From DASWNP01 sp036399175 (GTDB taxonomy: Bacteria; Acidobacteriota; Blastocatellia; Pyrinomonadales; Pyrinomonadaceae): a stretch of DNA of 64,000 nucleotides. Shown here piece by piece: positions 34,613 to 42,821 of this stretch (position 1 is the stretch's first letter; each line of letters starts with the position of its first letter). The translations under genes and the position numbers were made by a program. The notes under the pieces are model-generated. The model did no database searches. It worked only from the letters and a program-made list of their open reading frames with translations, and had not been told where the DNA came from. The stretch lies in contig DASWNP010000026.1 in NCBI GenBank assembly GCA_036399175.1, positions 124,001-188,000 on the forward strand, in the 5' to 3' direction.

Positions 34613-34916
34613 AGGCTCTTCTCCTCCGCCTGAAAATTAACACGAAGGCGGGCGAACGGAGAAAAGCTCGCAGCTTTCGACGATGAAAGAGAAAGAGGGC
34701 GACTTCTACCTACAGGCGCTCGACGCGCGCACCTTTGTGATAAAGACAGAAGACAAATGATGAATGCGGAATGATGAATTGAAGACAAAAGCCTTTTTGC
34801 TTTCATTCACACTGCCGCATTCATCGTTTCGCCATGTGCTCTGAGGTTTCGGATGCGCTAAACTGTTGGCCGACTCCCGAAATCGAAAAGAGCAGCCAGC
34901 AGGGTAAGAGCAAGCT
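34613..34916. other. divergent intergenic region with degraded heptad palindrome
   Basis: A 304-base gap between the divergent PfkB kinase and uvrC. It holds the degenerate heptad palindrome at 34755-34829. A 25-codon frame at 34683-34760 (MKEKEGDFYLQALD...) ends with its TGA inside that repeat; it has no recognised family and is not called as a gene. Confidence 0.4.
34755..34829. repeat. heptad-module palindrome, degraded copy 3
   Basis: Left arm 34755-34779 reads A-AATGATG-AATGCGG-AATGATG-AAT. The right arm 34805-34829, in reverse complement, is AAACGATGAATGCGGCAGTGTGAAT, with several mismatches. The 25-base loop still contains a TTTTTGCTTTC stretch like the loop side of copies 1 and 2. 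It lies between divergent genes, where a terminator role is unlikely. Confidence 0.7.
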
Positions 34917-37055
34917 TTGACTCTCGAAGAGAAACTGAAGAACCTGCCCGTCGCGCCCGGCGTCTATCTGCACAAGGACGAGGCGGGGCGCATCATCTAC
35001 GTCGGCAAGGCGAAGAATCTGCGCAACCGCGTGCGCTCCTATTTCCAGTCGGGGCGCGGGCACGACCGCAAGACGCGCGAGCTGGTGCGCCGCATCGTCG
35101 ATTTGGAGTTCATCGTCACGGACAACGAAGTCGAGGCGCTGGTGCTCGAATCCAACCTCATCAAGCAGCACCGCCCGCGCTACAACGTGCTGCTCAAAGA
35201 CGACAAGCAGTATCCGCACCTCAAGCTGACAATCAACGAGCCCTTCCCGCGCGTGATGATTACGCGGCGCATTCAGCGCGACGGCGCGCTCTACTTCGGC
35301 CCCTTCCTCCCCGCCTCGCTCGCCCGCCGCACGATTGATTTGATTAACCGAACCTTCCAGCTACGCACCTGCGACATCGAGATAGACGGGAAGCTCCCTC
35401 GCCCCTGTCTCGAATACCACATCAAGCGCTGTTTGGGGCCGTGCGTGCGCGGCCTCTGCACGCCGCAGGAGTACGAAGAGTCTGTGCGCGACGTGCGGAT
35501 GTTTCTCGAAGGGCGCAACCGGGAGCTGGCCGACCAGTATGAGACACGGATGGTCGAGGCTTCCGAAGAGATGCGCTACGAGCTGGCGGCGAAATACAGA
35601 GATTTGCGAAAGGTCGTGCTCGCCGTCTCCGAGCAGCAGAAGATGGCGACGAGCCCCGAGCGCGACGTTGACATCTTCGGCTACTACCGCGAGGGCGCGC
35701 GCCTCGCCCTTCAGCTTTTCACCATGCGCGAGGGAAAAATCGTCGGCCGCCGCGAGTTCTTCTGGGAAGACTTATCGGAAGAGGATTTCGACCCGACGAA
35801 GTTTTTGAGCGAAGTCTTAACGCAGTATTACTCGACCGATTACGTGCCGCGAGAGATTCACGTCCCCATCGATTTTGAAGACCGGGAGCTTTTGGAGAAA
35901 GCGCTCTCGGAGCGTCGAGGCCGCCGCGTTCGCATCCTCGACCCGCAGCGCGGAGAGAAGCGCGACATGATTGAGCTGGTCGAGAAGAATGCTCAGATTG
36001 CCTTCGAGCAGCGTTTCCGCGTGCTCAAGCCCGACATGGAGCGGGTGCTCGAAGAGTTGCAGGAGACGCTGGAGCTTCCGCGTTTCCCGGCGCGCATCGA
36101 GTCGTTCGATATCTCGAACATCTCGGGCGCGGAGAACGTCGCCGGAATGGTCGTCTGCGAAAACGGCAAGATGAACCGCGCCGAGTATCGCAAGTTTCGC
36201 ATCAAGACGGTCGAGGGCTCGAACGACGTGGCCTCGATGCACGAAGCAGTTTTCCGTCGCTACCGACGCCAGCTCGAAGAGTCGAAGCCTCTGCCCGACC
36301 TCGTGATGATTGACGGAGGCAAGGGACAGCTCGGCGCTGCCGCCGCCGCCATGCGCGAGCTGGAGCTGGAAGCCGTCCCGATGATTGGCGTCGTCAAGCC
36401 GCCGCGCCGGCACAACGAAATCTCGCACCTGCTCGTCAAAGGGCGCGAGCACGAGCCCCTCTATCTCGACTCTCACTCGCCCGTCCTGCGTCTCATCCAG
36501 ATGATACGCGACGAGACGCACCGCACGGCGGTAGCCTATCATCGCAAGCGGCGTGAGCTGCGCGACTTCACTTCGGAGCTGACTGCGATTCCCGGCGTCG
36601 GCGAAAAGCGAAAGAATCGCCTGCTCAGAAATCTCGGCTCGATTCAGCGCGTCGCGCAGGCCAGCGTCGCGGAGCTTTCGCCCTTCGTCGGACGCAAAAC
36701 CGCCGAAGAGATTCACACGCACTTCGCGCGCCAGCGCGCCCTCGCAGAAGGCGAAGTGGGCGAGACTGACGCGACGACATCAGACCACGCTTCCGACGCC
36801 GCGCCCGAAGTGCTGCTTGAAAGCGGCGCTTCCGCCATCGTCCGCAACGTTGAAGACATCGCCGACGAGCACATCGAGACGCGCCTCGACGACCCCGACG
36901 GCGACGCTCAAGACCTACAGCCTATCCGCTCCGTAGACCATCTCGGCCAGCCGCGCCCGCGCCGCCGCTCCACGCGCAAACGCGGCGAGCGTTCCACCAA
37001 CCCGCACGGCGTCCGTCGAGAGAAGCTCTCCGACGAAGATAAAGAGAATCTTTAG
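34917..37055 (+). CDS. uvrC: excinuclease ABC subunit C
   Basis: A 712-residue nucleotide-excision-repair nuclease. The GIY-YIG domain is at 13-95 (GVYLHKDEAGRIIYVGKAKNLRNRVRSYF), which makes the 3' incision. Cys residues in CLEYHIKRCLGPCVRGLC follow, then the UVR motif for UvrB contact (about 205-240), the RNase H-like domain for the 5' incision (FDISNISGAENVAGMVV, MIDGGKGQLGAA) and HhH motifs (IPGVGEKRKNRLL). Beyond about residue 612 there is an extra 100-residue acidic-then-basic tail (ATTSDHASDA, RPRRRSTRKRGERS) not usual for UvrC. Start TTG 34917 is the only one that keeps the conserved N-terminus and has only a weak ribosome site. Confidence 0.95.
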   Translation: MTLEEKLKNLPVAPGVYLHKDEAGRIIYVGKAKNLRNRVRSYFQSGRGHDRKTRELVRRIVDLEFIVTDNEVEALVLESNLIKQHRPRYNVLLKDDKQYPHLKLTINEPFPRVMITRRIQRDGALYFGPFLPASLARRTIDLINRTFQLRTCDIEIDGKLPRPCLEYHIKRCLGPCVRGLCTPQEYEESVRDVRMFLEGRNRELADQYETRMVEASEEMRYELAAKYRDLRKVVLAVSEQQKMATSPERDVDIFGYYREGARLALQLFTMREGKIVGRREFFWEDLSEEDFDPTKFLSEVLTQYYSTDYVPREIHVPIDFEDRELLEKALSERRGRRVRILDPQRGEKRDMIELVEKNAQIAFEQRFRVLKPDMERVLEELQETLELPRFPARIESFDISNISGAENVAGMVVCENGKMNRAEYRKFRIKTVEGSNDVASMHEAVFRRYRRQLEESKPLPDLVMIDGGKGQLGAAAAAMRELELEAVPMIGVVKPPRRHNEISHLLVKGREHEPLYLDSHSPVLRLIQMIRDETHRTAVAYHRKRRELRDFTSELTAIPGVGEKRKNRLLRNLGSIQRVAQASVAELSPFVGRKTAEEIHTHFARQRALAEGEVGETDATTSDHASDAAPEVLLESGASAIVRNVEDIADEHIETRLDDPDGDAQDLQPIRSVDHLGQPRPRRRSTRKRGERSTNPHGVRREKLSDEDKENL

Positions 37056-37092
37056 ACGCTTCGCTAAGTCTGCCCGGCTGAAAATTCAGACC

Positions 37093-37120
37093 TTGCGGTT
37101 CGGCAAATCAGATGTAGAAT
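37093..37120 (+). promoter_or_regulatory. promoter of the double-glycine peptide gene
   Basis: TTGCGG (37093-37098) and TAGAAT (37115-37120) are spaced by 16 bases, 42 bases before the peptide's ATG. This gives the small gene its own start of transcription, separate from uvrC. Confidence 0.45.
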
Positions 37121-37161
37121 GCGCGTCCGTCAGCTACAGTCTGAAAAAAGGAGATAAGCCG

Positions 37162-37308
37162 ATGCCGGAAAAGAAAAACGAAAACAAGCCGAAGCGCCGC
37201 ACACAGGTCAAAGAGCTGCCGAAGGAAGAGAAAGAGCTAAGGAAGGAAGAACAGAAAAAAGTGAAAGGCGGTCATAGCGGCGTCGCTAACCTTTTCACCA
37301 AAATCTAG
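37162..37308 (+). CDS. 48-residue peptide with double-glycine-type leader
   Basis: A small protein with an AAGGAGA ribosome site before ATG 37162. Residues 1-37 are highly charged and end with ELRKEEQKKVKGG, which has the pattern of double-glycine leader peptides (L-x-x-E-E/Q-x-K-x-V/I-x-G-G) cleaved by C39-peptidase ABC exporters. Residues 38-48 (HSGVANLFTKI) would be the mature part. It has no Cys and no known bacteriocin core. No C39 transporter, radical SAM enzyme or other maturase is nearby. It may be an orphan RiPP-like or signalling precursor; alternatively it is simply a small basic protein. A strong terminator follows. Confidence 0.6.
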   Translation: MPEKKNENKPKRRTQVKELPKEEKELRKEEQKKVKGGHSGVANLFTKI

Positions 37309-37364
37309 CAGGCGAGCTTTAGCTTTGAGAATCGAGAGCTAGCCCAACCAAATCGGAAGCGAAC

Positions 37365-37393
37365 AAAAGCCCCGCTCAACTGGCGGGGCTTTT
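37365..37393. terminator. bidirectional rho-independent terminator
   Basis: AAAAGCCCCGC (37365-37375) and GCGGGGCTTTT (37383-37393) form a perfect 11-bp stem around a 7-base loop, giving a T-tract on both strands. It ends the double-glycine peptide gene and, on the other strand, the SDR gene, whose TGA stop (37376-37378) lies in the loop. Confidence 0.9.
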
Positions 37394-38461
37394 GCCTGCC
37401 TGCAAACGCCGCCGCCCGTCGCCGTTTCGGCGGCGTGTTCCGTTCTCGTTTTTGAAGAGTCGTCCGGCGAGCAGCGCAGCCGCGCCCAAAGCTCCGGCGG
37501 TGACGAGTCCTTTCGCCAGCGGGTGCGTCTCAAGCCAGGTGTAGACGCTGAAGCTGCGGGCGTCGGCGGTGAAATCGCCTTCGACAGAGTCTAAGCCTTC
37601 GCCTTCGAGGGCTTGGAAGAGGTTGTCGGGCGCGTCGTCGGATTTGGGCTCGCGGGTGCGTTGGCCTTCAAAGGCGACGAGCGAGAGCGCGACGTTGGCG
37701 AGCGCCGGAGAAAGTCGCTCAGTCACTTCGAGCATCTTGCCCGCGCCGCCGACGATTATCGCGCGCGTCGGATGCTCGGCTGCGTAGAGAATCGCATCGG
37801 CGACGTGCGAGGGTTGATAGATGGGCTTGACGGGCATCGGCTTGACGCCGAGACGCGTGCGCGCCTTGTTGAAGAAGGGCGTGTTGATGCCCGAAGGCAT
37901 TATCTCCGTGACGCTGATCGCGACCCCCTCGCGCTCAAGCTCCATCCGCATCGCGTCGAGGAAGCCTTTGATGCCGTGCTTCGAGGCGGCGTAGGCGCTC
38001 TGGTATGGCAGCGCACGACGAGCTTCGACCGAAGAAATGTGGATGAGCGCGCCGCCGCCCGCGCGCCTGAGATGCGGGAGGGCGGCCATTGCGCCGTAAG
38101 CTTGGCCGGTCAGGTTGGTGTCGATGATTTGCTTGAACTCTTCGGGCGTCGTCTGCTCGAAGGTCGCGTAGATGGAGACTGCGGCGGCGTGAACCCACGT
38201 GTCGATGCGCCCGTAGTGCTCGGCGGCGAAATCGGCGACGCGCTTCATGTCTTCAAAGTTGAGCACGTCGGCCGAGATGGCGCGCGCCTCGCCGCCTTTG
38301 CGTCCGATTTCATCGACGAGCGTGGCGAGCCCGCGCTCTCCGCGTGCGGCAGCTACAATGCGCGCGCCGCGCGCCGCAAACCTCAAGGCCGTCTCACGCC
38401 CGATGCCGCTCGATGCTCCGACGACGACTACCACCTGCTCGCCGATTGGCTTTAGCTTCAT
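37376..38461 (-). CDS. short-chain dehydrogenase/reductase
   Basis: A 361-residue classical SDR. The Rossmann motif is GASSGIGRE at about 15-23, NLTG with the structural Asn follows, the catalytic Ser lies in HISSVEA and the YxxxK pair in YAASKHG. The N-terminal 260 residues cover the SDR domain. The C-terminal part carries a segment like a membrane anchor (LVTAGALGAAALLAGRLF) and a basic tail, so the protein may be peripheral to the membrane. It reduces or oxidises an unknown carbonyl/alcohol with NAD(P). It follows the DUF2231 gene by 42 bases in one apparent operon with the Rieske/FAD gene. Its last codons form half of the terminator stem. Confidence 0.9.
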   Translation of the reverse strand: MKLKPIGEQVVVVVGASSGIGRETALRFAARGARIVAAARGERGLATLVDEIGRKGGEARAISADVLNFEDMKRVADFAAEHYGRIDTWVHAAAVSIYATFEQTTPEEFKQIIDTNLTGQAYGAMAALPHLRRAGGGALIHISSVEARRALPYQSAYAASKHGIKGFLDAMRMELEREGVAISVTEIMPSGINTPFFNKARTRLGVKPMPVKPIYQPSHVADAILYAAEHPTRAIIVGGAGKMLEVTERLSPALANVALSLVAFEGQRTREPKSDDAPDNLFQALEGEGLDSVEGDFTADARSFSVYTWLETHPLAKGLVTAGALGAAALLAGRLFKNENGTRRRNGDGRRRLQAGKSPAS

Positions 38462-38503
38462 AAACTCTCGCCGCTCCCTTCCGAAGATGTTTCGCCCTCG
38501 CGC

Positions 38504-39016
38504 TCAAACAACCTTGCCCGCGCCCGATGCCTGCTCGCTGGCGGGGCGACCCGAGAGCGAGTTGGGCGAGTCGAGGTGCGCGCCGTCATCGACGCCGACG
38601 GCGAGACGGTCAACCAGCTCGCCGCCGAGCCACGCCGTCAGCATCGACAGCCCCGCGCCGCCGAACGAGAGCAGGTAGGCGAGCGTCTCCGGTCTGTCGG
38701 GCGCGTCGCGCCTGAGCCACCAGCTTCCTGCGAAGAGCAGCAGGACGACGACGTTGCCGACGCCGTGCAGCAGCCCGACCGACTTGGCGCGCGTGCCCTG
38801 CGGGATGGCGAGCCAGTCAATCGTCCCGAAGGGCGAAGCGACGACGCCGCCGATGAGACCTGCGACAATCATCCAGTAGGAGACGGTCAGCATCGTCGGG
38901 TTGCCCCAGATGAGATAGACGGCATCGAAGACGACGGCAGTCGCCAGCAGCCCCAACGGAAAGGGAATCAAAATCTGGTGCGCGGCGTGTCCGAGTATCT
39001 TGGCTCTGCTCTCCAT
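38504..39016 (-). CDS. DUF2231 membrane protein
   Basis: A 170-residue protein with four membrane helices. The pattern HQILIPFPLGLLATAVVFDAVYLIWG, then SYWMIVAGLIGGVVASPFGTIDWLAIP and the HGVGNVVVLLLFAGSWW helix fits DUF2231, whose conserved His may bind metal or haem. GGAGAG upstream of ATG 39016 sets the start; the frame to 39064 is not needed. A disordered tail (SPNSLSGRPASEQ) ends it. It sits between the Rieske/FAD oxidoreductase (72 bases upstream) and the SDR gene. DUF2231 proteins are thought to act in membrane redox chemistry, in keeping with these neighbours. Confidence 0.85.
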   Translation of the reverse strand: MESRAKILGHAAHQILIPFPLGLLATAVVFDAVYLIWGNPTMLTVSYWMIVAGLIGGVVASPFGTIDWLAIPQGTRAKSVGLLHGVGNVVVLLLFAGSWWLRRDAPDRPETLAYLLSFGGAGLSMLTAWLGGELVDRLAVGVDDGAHLDSPNSLSGRPASEQASGAGKVV

Positions 39017-39088
39017 AGTCTCTCCTTTGTCTCTGCTATCTCCGCGAGGCGCGCGAAGTGTCAAACGATTTATTCGCCTGCCGACGAC

Positions 39089-40654
39089 TTACTCGCCCGA
39101 CGCTTCGAGGCTCTTCTTCTCCAAATCCTCGTTGGCCGGGCCTTGAATGACCTTGCCGTCGAAGTTGAAGCGCGAGCCGTGACACGGGCAATCCCAACTG
39201 CGCTCGGCGTCGTTCCAATGCACGATGCAGCCCATGTGCGTGCAGACGGCGGAGCAGGCGTAGGTCGCGCCTTGCTCGTCTCTGTAGACGGCCACTCTCT
39301 CGCCGCCTATCTTGAAGACACCGGCTTTGCCCTGACCGAGCACGGCGAGGTCGTCGAAGGCGGGTGTGGAGATGCGGTCGGCCATGAACTCCTTCGCCAC
39401 GTTCAGATTTTCCTTGATGAAATCCTTCGCCGACGTGACCGGCTTGAAGCGCGACGGGTCGAAGACTTCAGCCCAGGGGTTTTCGCGCCCGAGAATCATG
39501 TCGGTCAGAAGCAGGGCGGCGACGTGGCTGTTGGTCATGCCCCAACCGGCGAAGCCCGTCGCCACGTAGAGGTGCTTCGAGCCCGTGCTGAGCTTGCCGA
39601 TGTATGGAACTTTATCGACCGTGTTGTTGTCCTGCGTTGACCATCGAAACTCGATTGACTCAACGTCGAAGTGCGCGCGCGCCCACTCTTCGAGCCGACG
39701 ATAACGCTCGCTCGTATCGCCGCCCTGCCCCGTCTTGTGATTCTCGCCGCCGACCATCAGAATCTCGCCGCCGTCGTATGGATTGTTGCGGATGGAATGA
39801 TGCGGCTCGCCGGTGCTGATGTACATGCCTTCGGGCGCAGCGCCGTTTAACCGACAGCCGAGCACGTAGGAGCGCTTCGGATACTGCGCGGCGAAATAGA
39901 TGTTCGGGTCGAAGTAGGGAAAGTGTGTGGCGACGACGACGGAGCGCGCGCGGATTTGGCCGTTGCTGGTCTGGACGGTGCAGGGCTCGTCGTCGTCGAT
40001 GTCGAAGGCGCGCGTCTGCTCGAAGATGTAGCTGCCGTCGCCGGGAATCCGCTCGGCCAGAGCGAGCAGGTACTTGCGCGGGTGAAACTGCGCCTGATTG
40101 TCGAACCTGACCGCGCCGCGAACGGCGAAGGGAAGCGGCGTCTCCGCGACGAAGGAGGCGGGCAGGCCGAGGCGCGCAGCCGTGTCGGCCTCTCGCTTGA
40201 CCGAGTCTAAATCCTCGTCCGAGATGGTGTAGGTATAAGCTGAAGTACGACGGAAATCGCAATCAATCTGAAGCTCGGAGATGAGCGCGGCGATGCGCTC
40301 TTTGGCCGACTCCTGCGCGTCGGCGTAGAGCCGCGCTCGTTCCTCGCCGAACTGCGAGATGAGGTGGTCGTAAATCAGGTTGTGCTGCGAAGTGATTTTG
40401 GCGGTCGTATTGCCGGTCACGCTCTCGACGATGCGCCCGGCTTCGAGGACGGCGACAGTCTGCCCGGCCTGCTTCAAGTGATAAGCGATAGCGAGACCCG
40501 TGATGCCGCCTCCGAGCACGGCCACGTCAACCAAGATGTCGCCCGCCGCGAGGGCGGGATAGTGCGTCTCCGGGGTGGTCGCCAGCCAGAGCGAGACGGG
40601 TCTGCCCGGCAAACCGTCGGCGTCAGAAGTTTTGTCCAAATCTCTTTCACTCAT
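39089..40654 (-). CDS. FAD-dependent oxidoreductase with C-terminal Rieske domain
   Basis: A 521-residue two-domain redox enzyme. The N-terminal D-amino-acid-oxidase-like (DAO) flavin domain has VAVLGGGITGLAIAYHL and the ATGFAGWGMTN segment. The C-terminal Rieske [2Fe-2S] domain (about 430-520) has CTHMGC and CPCHGSRF, supplying the two Cys and two His ligands. This fusion is common in soil bacteria and likely oxidises a small amine or similar substrate while passing electrons through the Rieske centre; substrate unknown. ATG 40654 with AAGGAG upstream is the start. It is the first gene of the operon with DUF2231 and SDR genes. Confidence 0.92.
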   Translation of the reverse strand: MSERDLDKTSDADGLPGRPVSLWLATTPETHYPALAAGDILVDVAVLGGGITGLAIAYHLKQAGQTVAVLEAGRIVESVTGNTTAKITSQHNLIYDHLISQFGEERARLYADAQESAKERIAALISELQIDCDFRRTSAYTYTISDEDLDSVKREADTAARLGLPASFVAETPLPFAVRGAVRFDNQAQFHPRKYLLALAERIPGDGSYIFEQTRAFDIDDDEPCTVQTSNGQIRARSVVVATHFPYFDPNIYFAAQYPKRSYVLGCRLNGAAPEGMYISTGEPHHSIRNNPYDGGEILMVGGENHKTGQGGDTSERYRRLEEWARAHFDVESIEFRWSTQDNNTVDKVPYIGKLSTGSKHLYVATGFAGWGMTNSHVAALLLTDMILGRENPWAEVFDPSRFKPVTSAKDFIKENLNVAKEFMADRISTPAFDDLAVLGQGKAGVFKIGGERVAVYRDEQGATYACSAVCTHMGCIVHWNDAERSWDCPCHGSRFNFDGKVIQGPANEDLEKKSLEASGE

Positions 40655-40881
40655 CGAAATACTCCTTAGCAAAGGCTCGTGCCTATTTCATCAAAAAAGC
40701 TCGCCGAATTTGTTGCGCAGGATGAGAGCGCGCGCCTTCGATGTGAGAGAGACTTCTCCGGCATCGAAAGCGACTTCACTTCGGGGGAATGAATCTTCGT
40801 CTTCGAGGGGAACAGCTACGGGTCAGGTTACTCAGTCGGACGGAAACTGTAAAGAGGCTGAAAGATTTGTTCGGGGGCGTT
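40655..40881. other. intergenic region, no gene seen
   Basis: The upstream region of the Rieske/FAD operon. No gene was recognised. It ends at the stop codon of a gene remnant on the same strand. Confidence 0.35.
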
Positions 40882-41040
40882 CTAGTCGATTTGGAAATGC
40901 GCGCTCTGCGTGGCGCTCCGGCGAGAGGCGCGGTCGATGACGTTGACGCGCAGGGCGTAGCGACCGGCGGGCAGAGTGCCGAGAGATAGCTCGGCTTCGT
41001 AGGGGAGACGCGCGGCGTCTGCGCCCTGTTCAGGCTGAAG
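40882..41040 (-). pseudogene. C-terminal remnant resembling a VWFA-related secreted protein
   Basis: The minus strand is open for 52 codons ending at TAG 40882-40884, with an in-frame TGA at 41041-41043 and no start codon at its N-terminal side. The translation (PYEAELSLGTLPAGRYALRV, then DRASRRSATQSAHFQID) looks like the C-terminal beta-domain of VWFA-related or GWxTD-type Acidobacterial secreted proteins. Everything upstream of it is missing. I read it as a decayed gene end left after deletion or insertion of the neighbouring genes. Confidence 0.6.
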
Positions 41041-41115
41041 TCATGTTAATCCAGCCTGGGAATCTTTCATCCGGAGCGGCGCGCTCAAACGGCTCAGCTT
41101 CACAGACGTTTCTCT

Positions 41116-41631
41116 TTAACCTCTGGGCAGCGTGTAGCTTTGCCCGGCGAAGTTGCCGACGAGCGAAGCCCTGTAACTGGCGTTGCCGTACATCGAGCCT
41201 CTGCCCATCAGGTTGAGCGTGCCCTGCACATTTTTCATGGTGCTGTCGAACTGTAGTGTCACCGTTCCGCCCTGCACCGCCCATAACTGCGCGGTCACGC
41301 CCGACTTGACCGTGAAGGAGCTGCCAAAAGTCTGTCCGAGTCGATTGTCAACCAGAATATCAAGCTTGCCTGACTTTTTATTGTAGGTCATGTAGGCCAT
41401 GTCGAGCTTCGCCATGCCGCCGATGAGAGCCGTGTTGGTGGCGAAGGAGATAGCTCCTGTGCCGCCCGCGCCCCATACGCTGCCGGAAATAATCAGCACG
41501 TCGAAGGGATTGACTCCATTTGTCGAGCCGTAGGTAGAGGCCGTCGGGGCGAGCGCCATCTGACCGATACGCATAAAGGGCCAGCCTGATGCAGCGCCTT
41601 GTAGCCTGATGTTGTAGATGAGATATGACAT
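41116..41631 (-). CDS. hypothetical beta-rich protein
   Basis: A 171-residue protein with a perfect AAGGAG ribosome site before ATG 41631. It has no signal peptide. Composition is Gly/Ser/Thr/Ala-rich with strand-like alternation throughout (LIISGSVWGAGGTGAISF, KLDMAYMTYNKKSGKLDILVDN, GTVTLQFDSTMKN), suggesting a small beta-barrel or beta-sandwich. No family was recognised. It stands alone between a gene remnant and a 350-base gap. Confidence 0.6.
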   Translation of the reverse strand: MSYLIYNIRLQGAASGWPFMRIGQMALAPTASTYGSTNGVNPFDVLIISGSVWGAGGTGAISFATNTALIGGMAKLDMAYMTYNKKSGKLDILVDNRLGQTFGSSFTVKSGVTAQLWAVQGGTVTLQFDSTMKNVQGTLNLMGRGSMYGNASYRASLVGNFAGQSYTLPRG

Positions 41632-41980
41632 CTTGAATCTCCTTTGCGATGGGGTTTTGGTGAAGAGCGGTTCAGGCTCGGTCTTTGCCGATTCGTTCAG
41701 AAGCCGAAGCGGCGGTGAGTTGACGAGAAGCCGGAGAGGTCGGAAGCAGTTCCGGCCTGTCGAGACGGCGGCGAGGTGAAGCGAATGAGCCCCGGCGAAA
41801 GCGGCGTATTTTTAAGCCAGAGGCGACGCACAAGTCAAGGGGAAGTCTCGGAAGCAGGCGCGACTAGCGCGGGCAGAGAGACGTGAGCAGGGTCGAACCG
41901 GCGCTCAATAAAAGGGCGCGAAGCTCAGGGCTGAGCCTCGCGCGCCTCTTGAAAGAGTCCTGATTGGAGGGACGAGCGTC
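41632..41980. other. intergenic region with a terminator
   Basis: 349 bases. Apart from the terminator at 41907-41943, no gene or promoter was recognised. The stretch is rich in GAAGC/CGAAGC-like words without clear repeat structure. Confidence 0.35.
41907..41943 (-). terminator. rho-independent terminator of the 43733-41981 operon
   Basis: On the minus strand GCGCGAGGCTCAG pairs with CTGAGCTTCGCGC (13 bp with one G-T pair) and is followed by CCCTTTTATT. It lies 38 bases after the stop of the anchored protein at 41981. Confidence 0.75.
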
Positions 41981-42802
41981 TTAAGCGGGTGGTTGTGCCT
42001 GCGAGGGCTGTCCGCCCGCGCCCTGAAAGTCGTAGGTGATGTGCAGACGCAGAACGCCGTCTTTCACTTCGGAGCGGATTTGTCTGGCCTGCGCGCGGAG
42101 CGTGCCGCCGGTGGCCTGCACGGGAATCTGGAGACCGATTTGCGAGCCGCGCATCAGGATGAGCGGGTTGACGCGCTGATTGATGGCGTTCTGCACGAAA
42201 CCCGTGACGAGTCCGCCGAAGAGTGGCGAGATGCCTTCGAGGTTGACGCTCTCGACGTTGATTTGGCCGTAGAGCGTCTGCTCCGACTGCTCGAAGCGAA
42301 GCTGGATGTTGGCCTGCGCCCAGCCGCGAAAGCTTAAGCACTGGCCGAAGGTGTTGTAGCTGCCGCTGAAGGCGAGCGGCGCAGCTATCTGCCCGTCAGC
42401 CAGTCGCACGCCCGTCTTCACGCCGCTACCTTCAGCCGCCACGACGACCTGACTGGCGCAGCCGCCCTCCTGAACCTTGATGAAATCGAAGCTGTCGAGC
42501 GTGGTCGGCGTCGCTACGACGCTGAAGGCTGCGGCGTCAGATGCCGAGGGTGCTGCTTCGCGCTTCGCGCCCGCGAGCTTGAAGGTGGGCGAGCCCATGT
42601 CTCGAAAGACGGTGCCAAGAAGCGTGTTGAAAAACTGTTCGTCGAGCGCGAGGACGACCGTTCCAGGCGGGTCGCCTCCGGCATCGGGCGCGGTGACTAT
42701 CTCGCCGGGCGGCTTGTTTGCGCGCGGCGCGCCGACCAGAAAAAAGTAGATGAGCGCGCCGCCGATGATGAGTCCGGCGAGGAGTGTCAGGATGTACTTC
42801 AT
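41981..42802 (-). CDS. membrane-anchored exported protein of unknown function
   Basis: A 273-residue protein with an N-terminal uncleaved-looking helix (ILTLLAGLIIGGALIYFFLVG, about 4-24) and a long extracytoplasmic part. The GGAGGAAACA ribosome site supports ATG 42802. The exported part has LDEQFFNTLLGTVFRDM, a long beta region and the segment GISPLFGGLVTGFVQNAINQRVNP, features seen in lipid-binding tubular (SMP/BPI-like) folds; this resemblance is by eye only. Two Cys (about 118 and 161) may pair. It is 19 bases downstream of a lipoprotein gene and ends at a terminator, forming a two-gene operon. Confidence 0.65.
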   Translation of the reverse strand: MKYILTLLAGLIIGGALIYFFLVGAPRANKPPGEIVTAPDAGGDPPGTVVLALDEQFFNTLLGTVFRDMGSPTFKLAGAKREAAPSASDAAAFSVVATPTTLDSFDFIKVQEGGCASQVVVAAEGSGVKTGVRLADGQIAAPLAFSGSYNTFGQCLSFRGWAQANIQLRFEQSEQTLYGQINVESVNLEGISPLFGGLVTGFVQNAINQRVNPLILMRGSQIGLQIPVQATGGTLRAQARQIRSEVKDGVLRLHITYDFQGAGGQPSQAQPPA

Positions 42803-42821
42803 TGTTTCCTCCCGGAAGCTC

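Noticed and set aside
34683..34760. 25-codon frame MKEKEGDFYLQALD... before uvrC
   Set aside because: No clear ribosome site, no known family and its stop is supplied by the repeat; kept only as a note in the intergenic entry.
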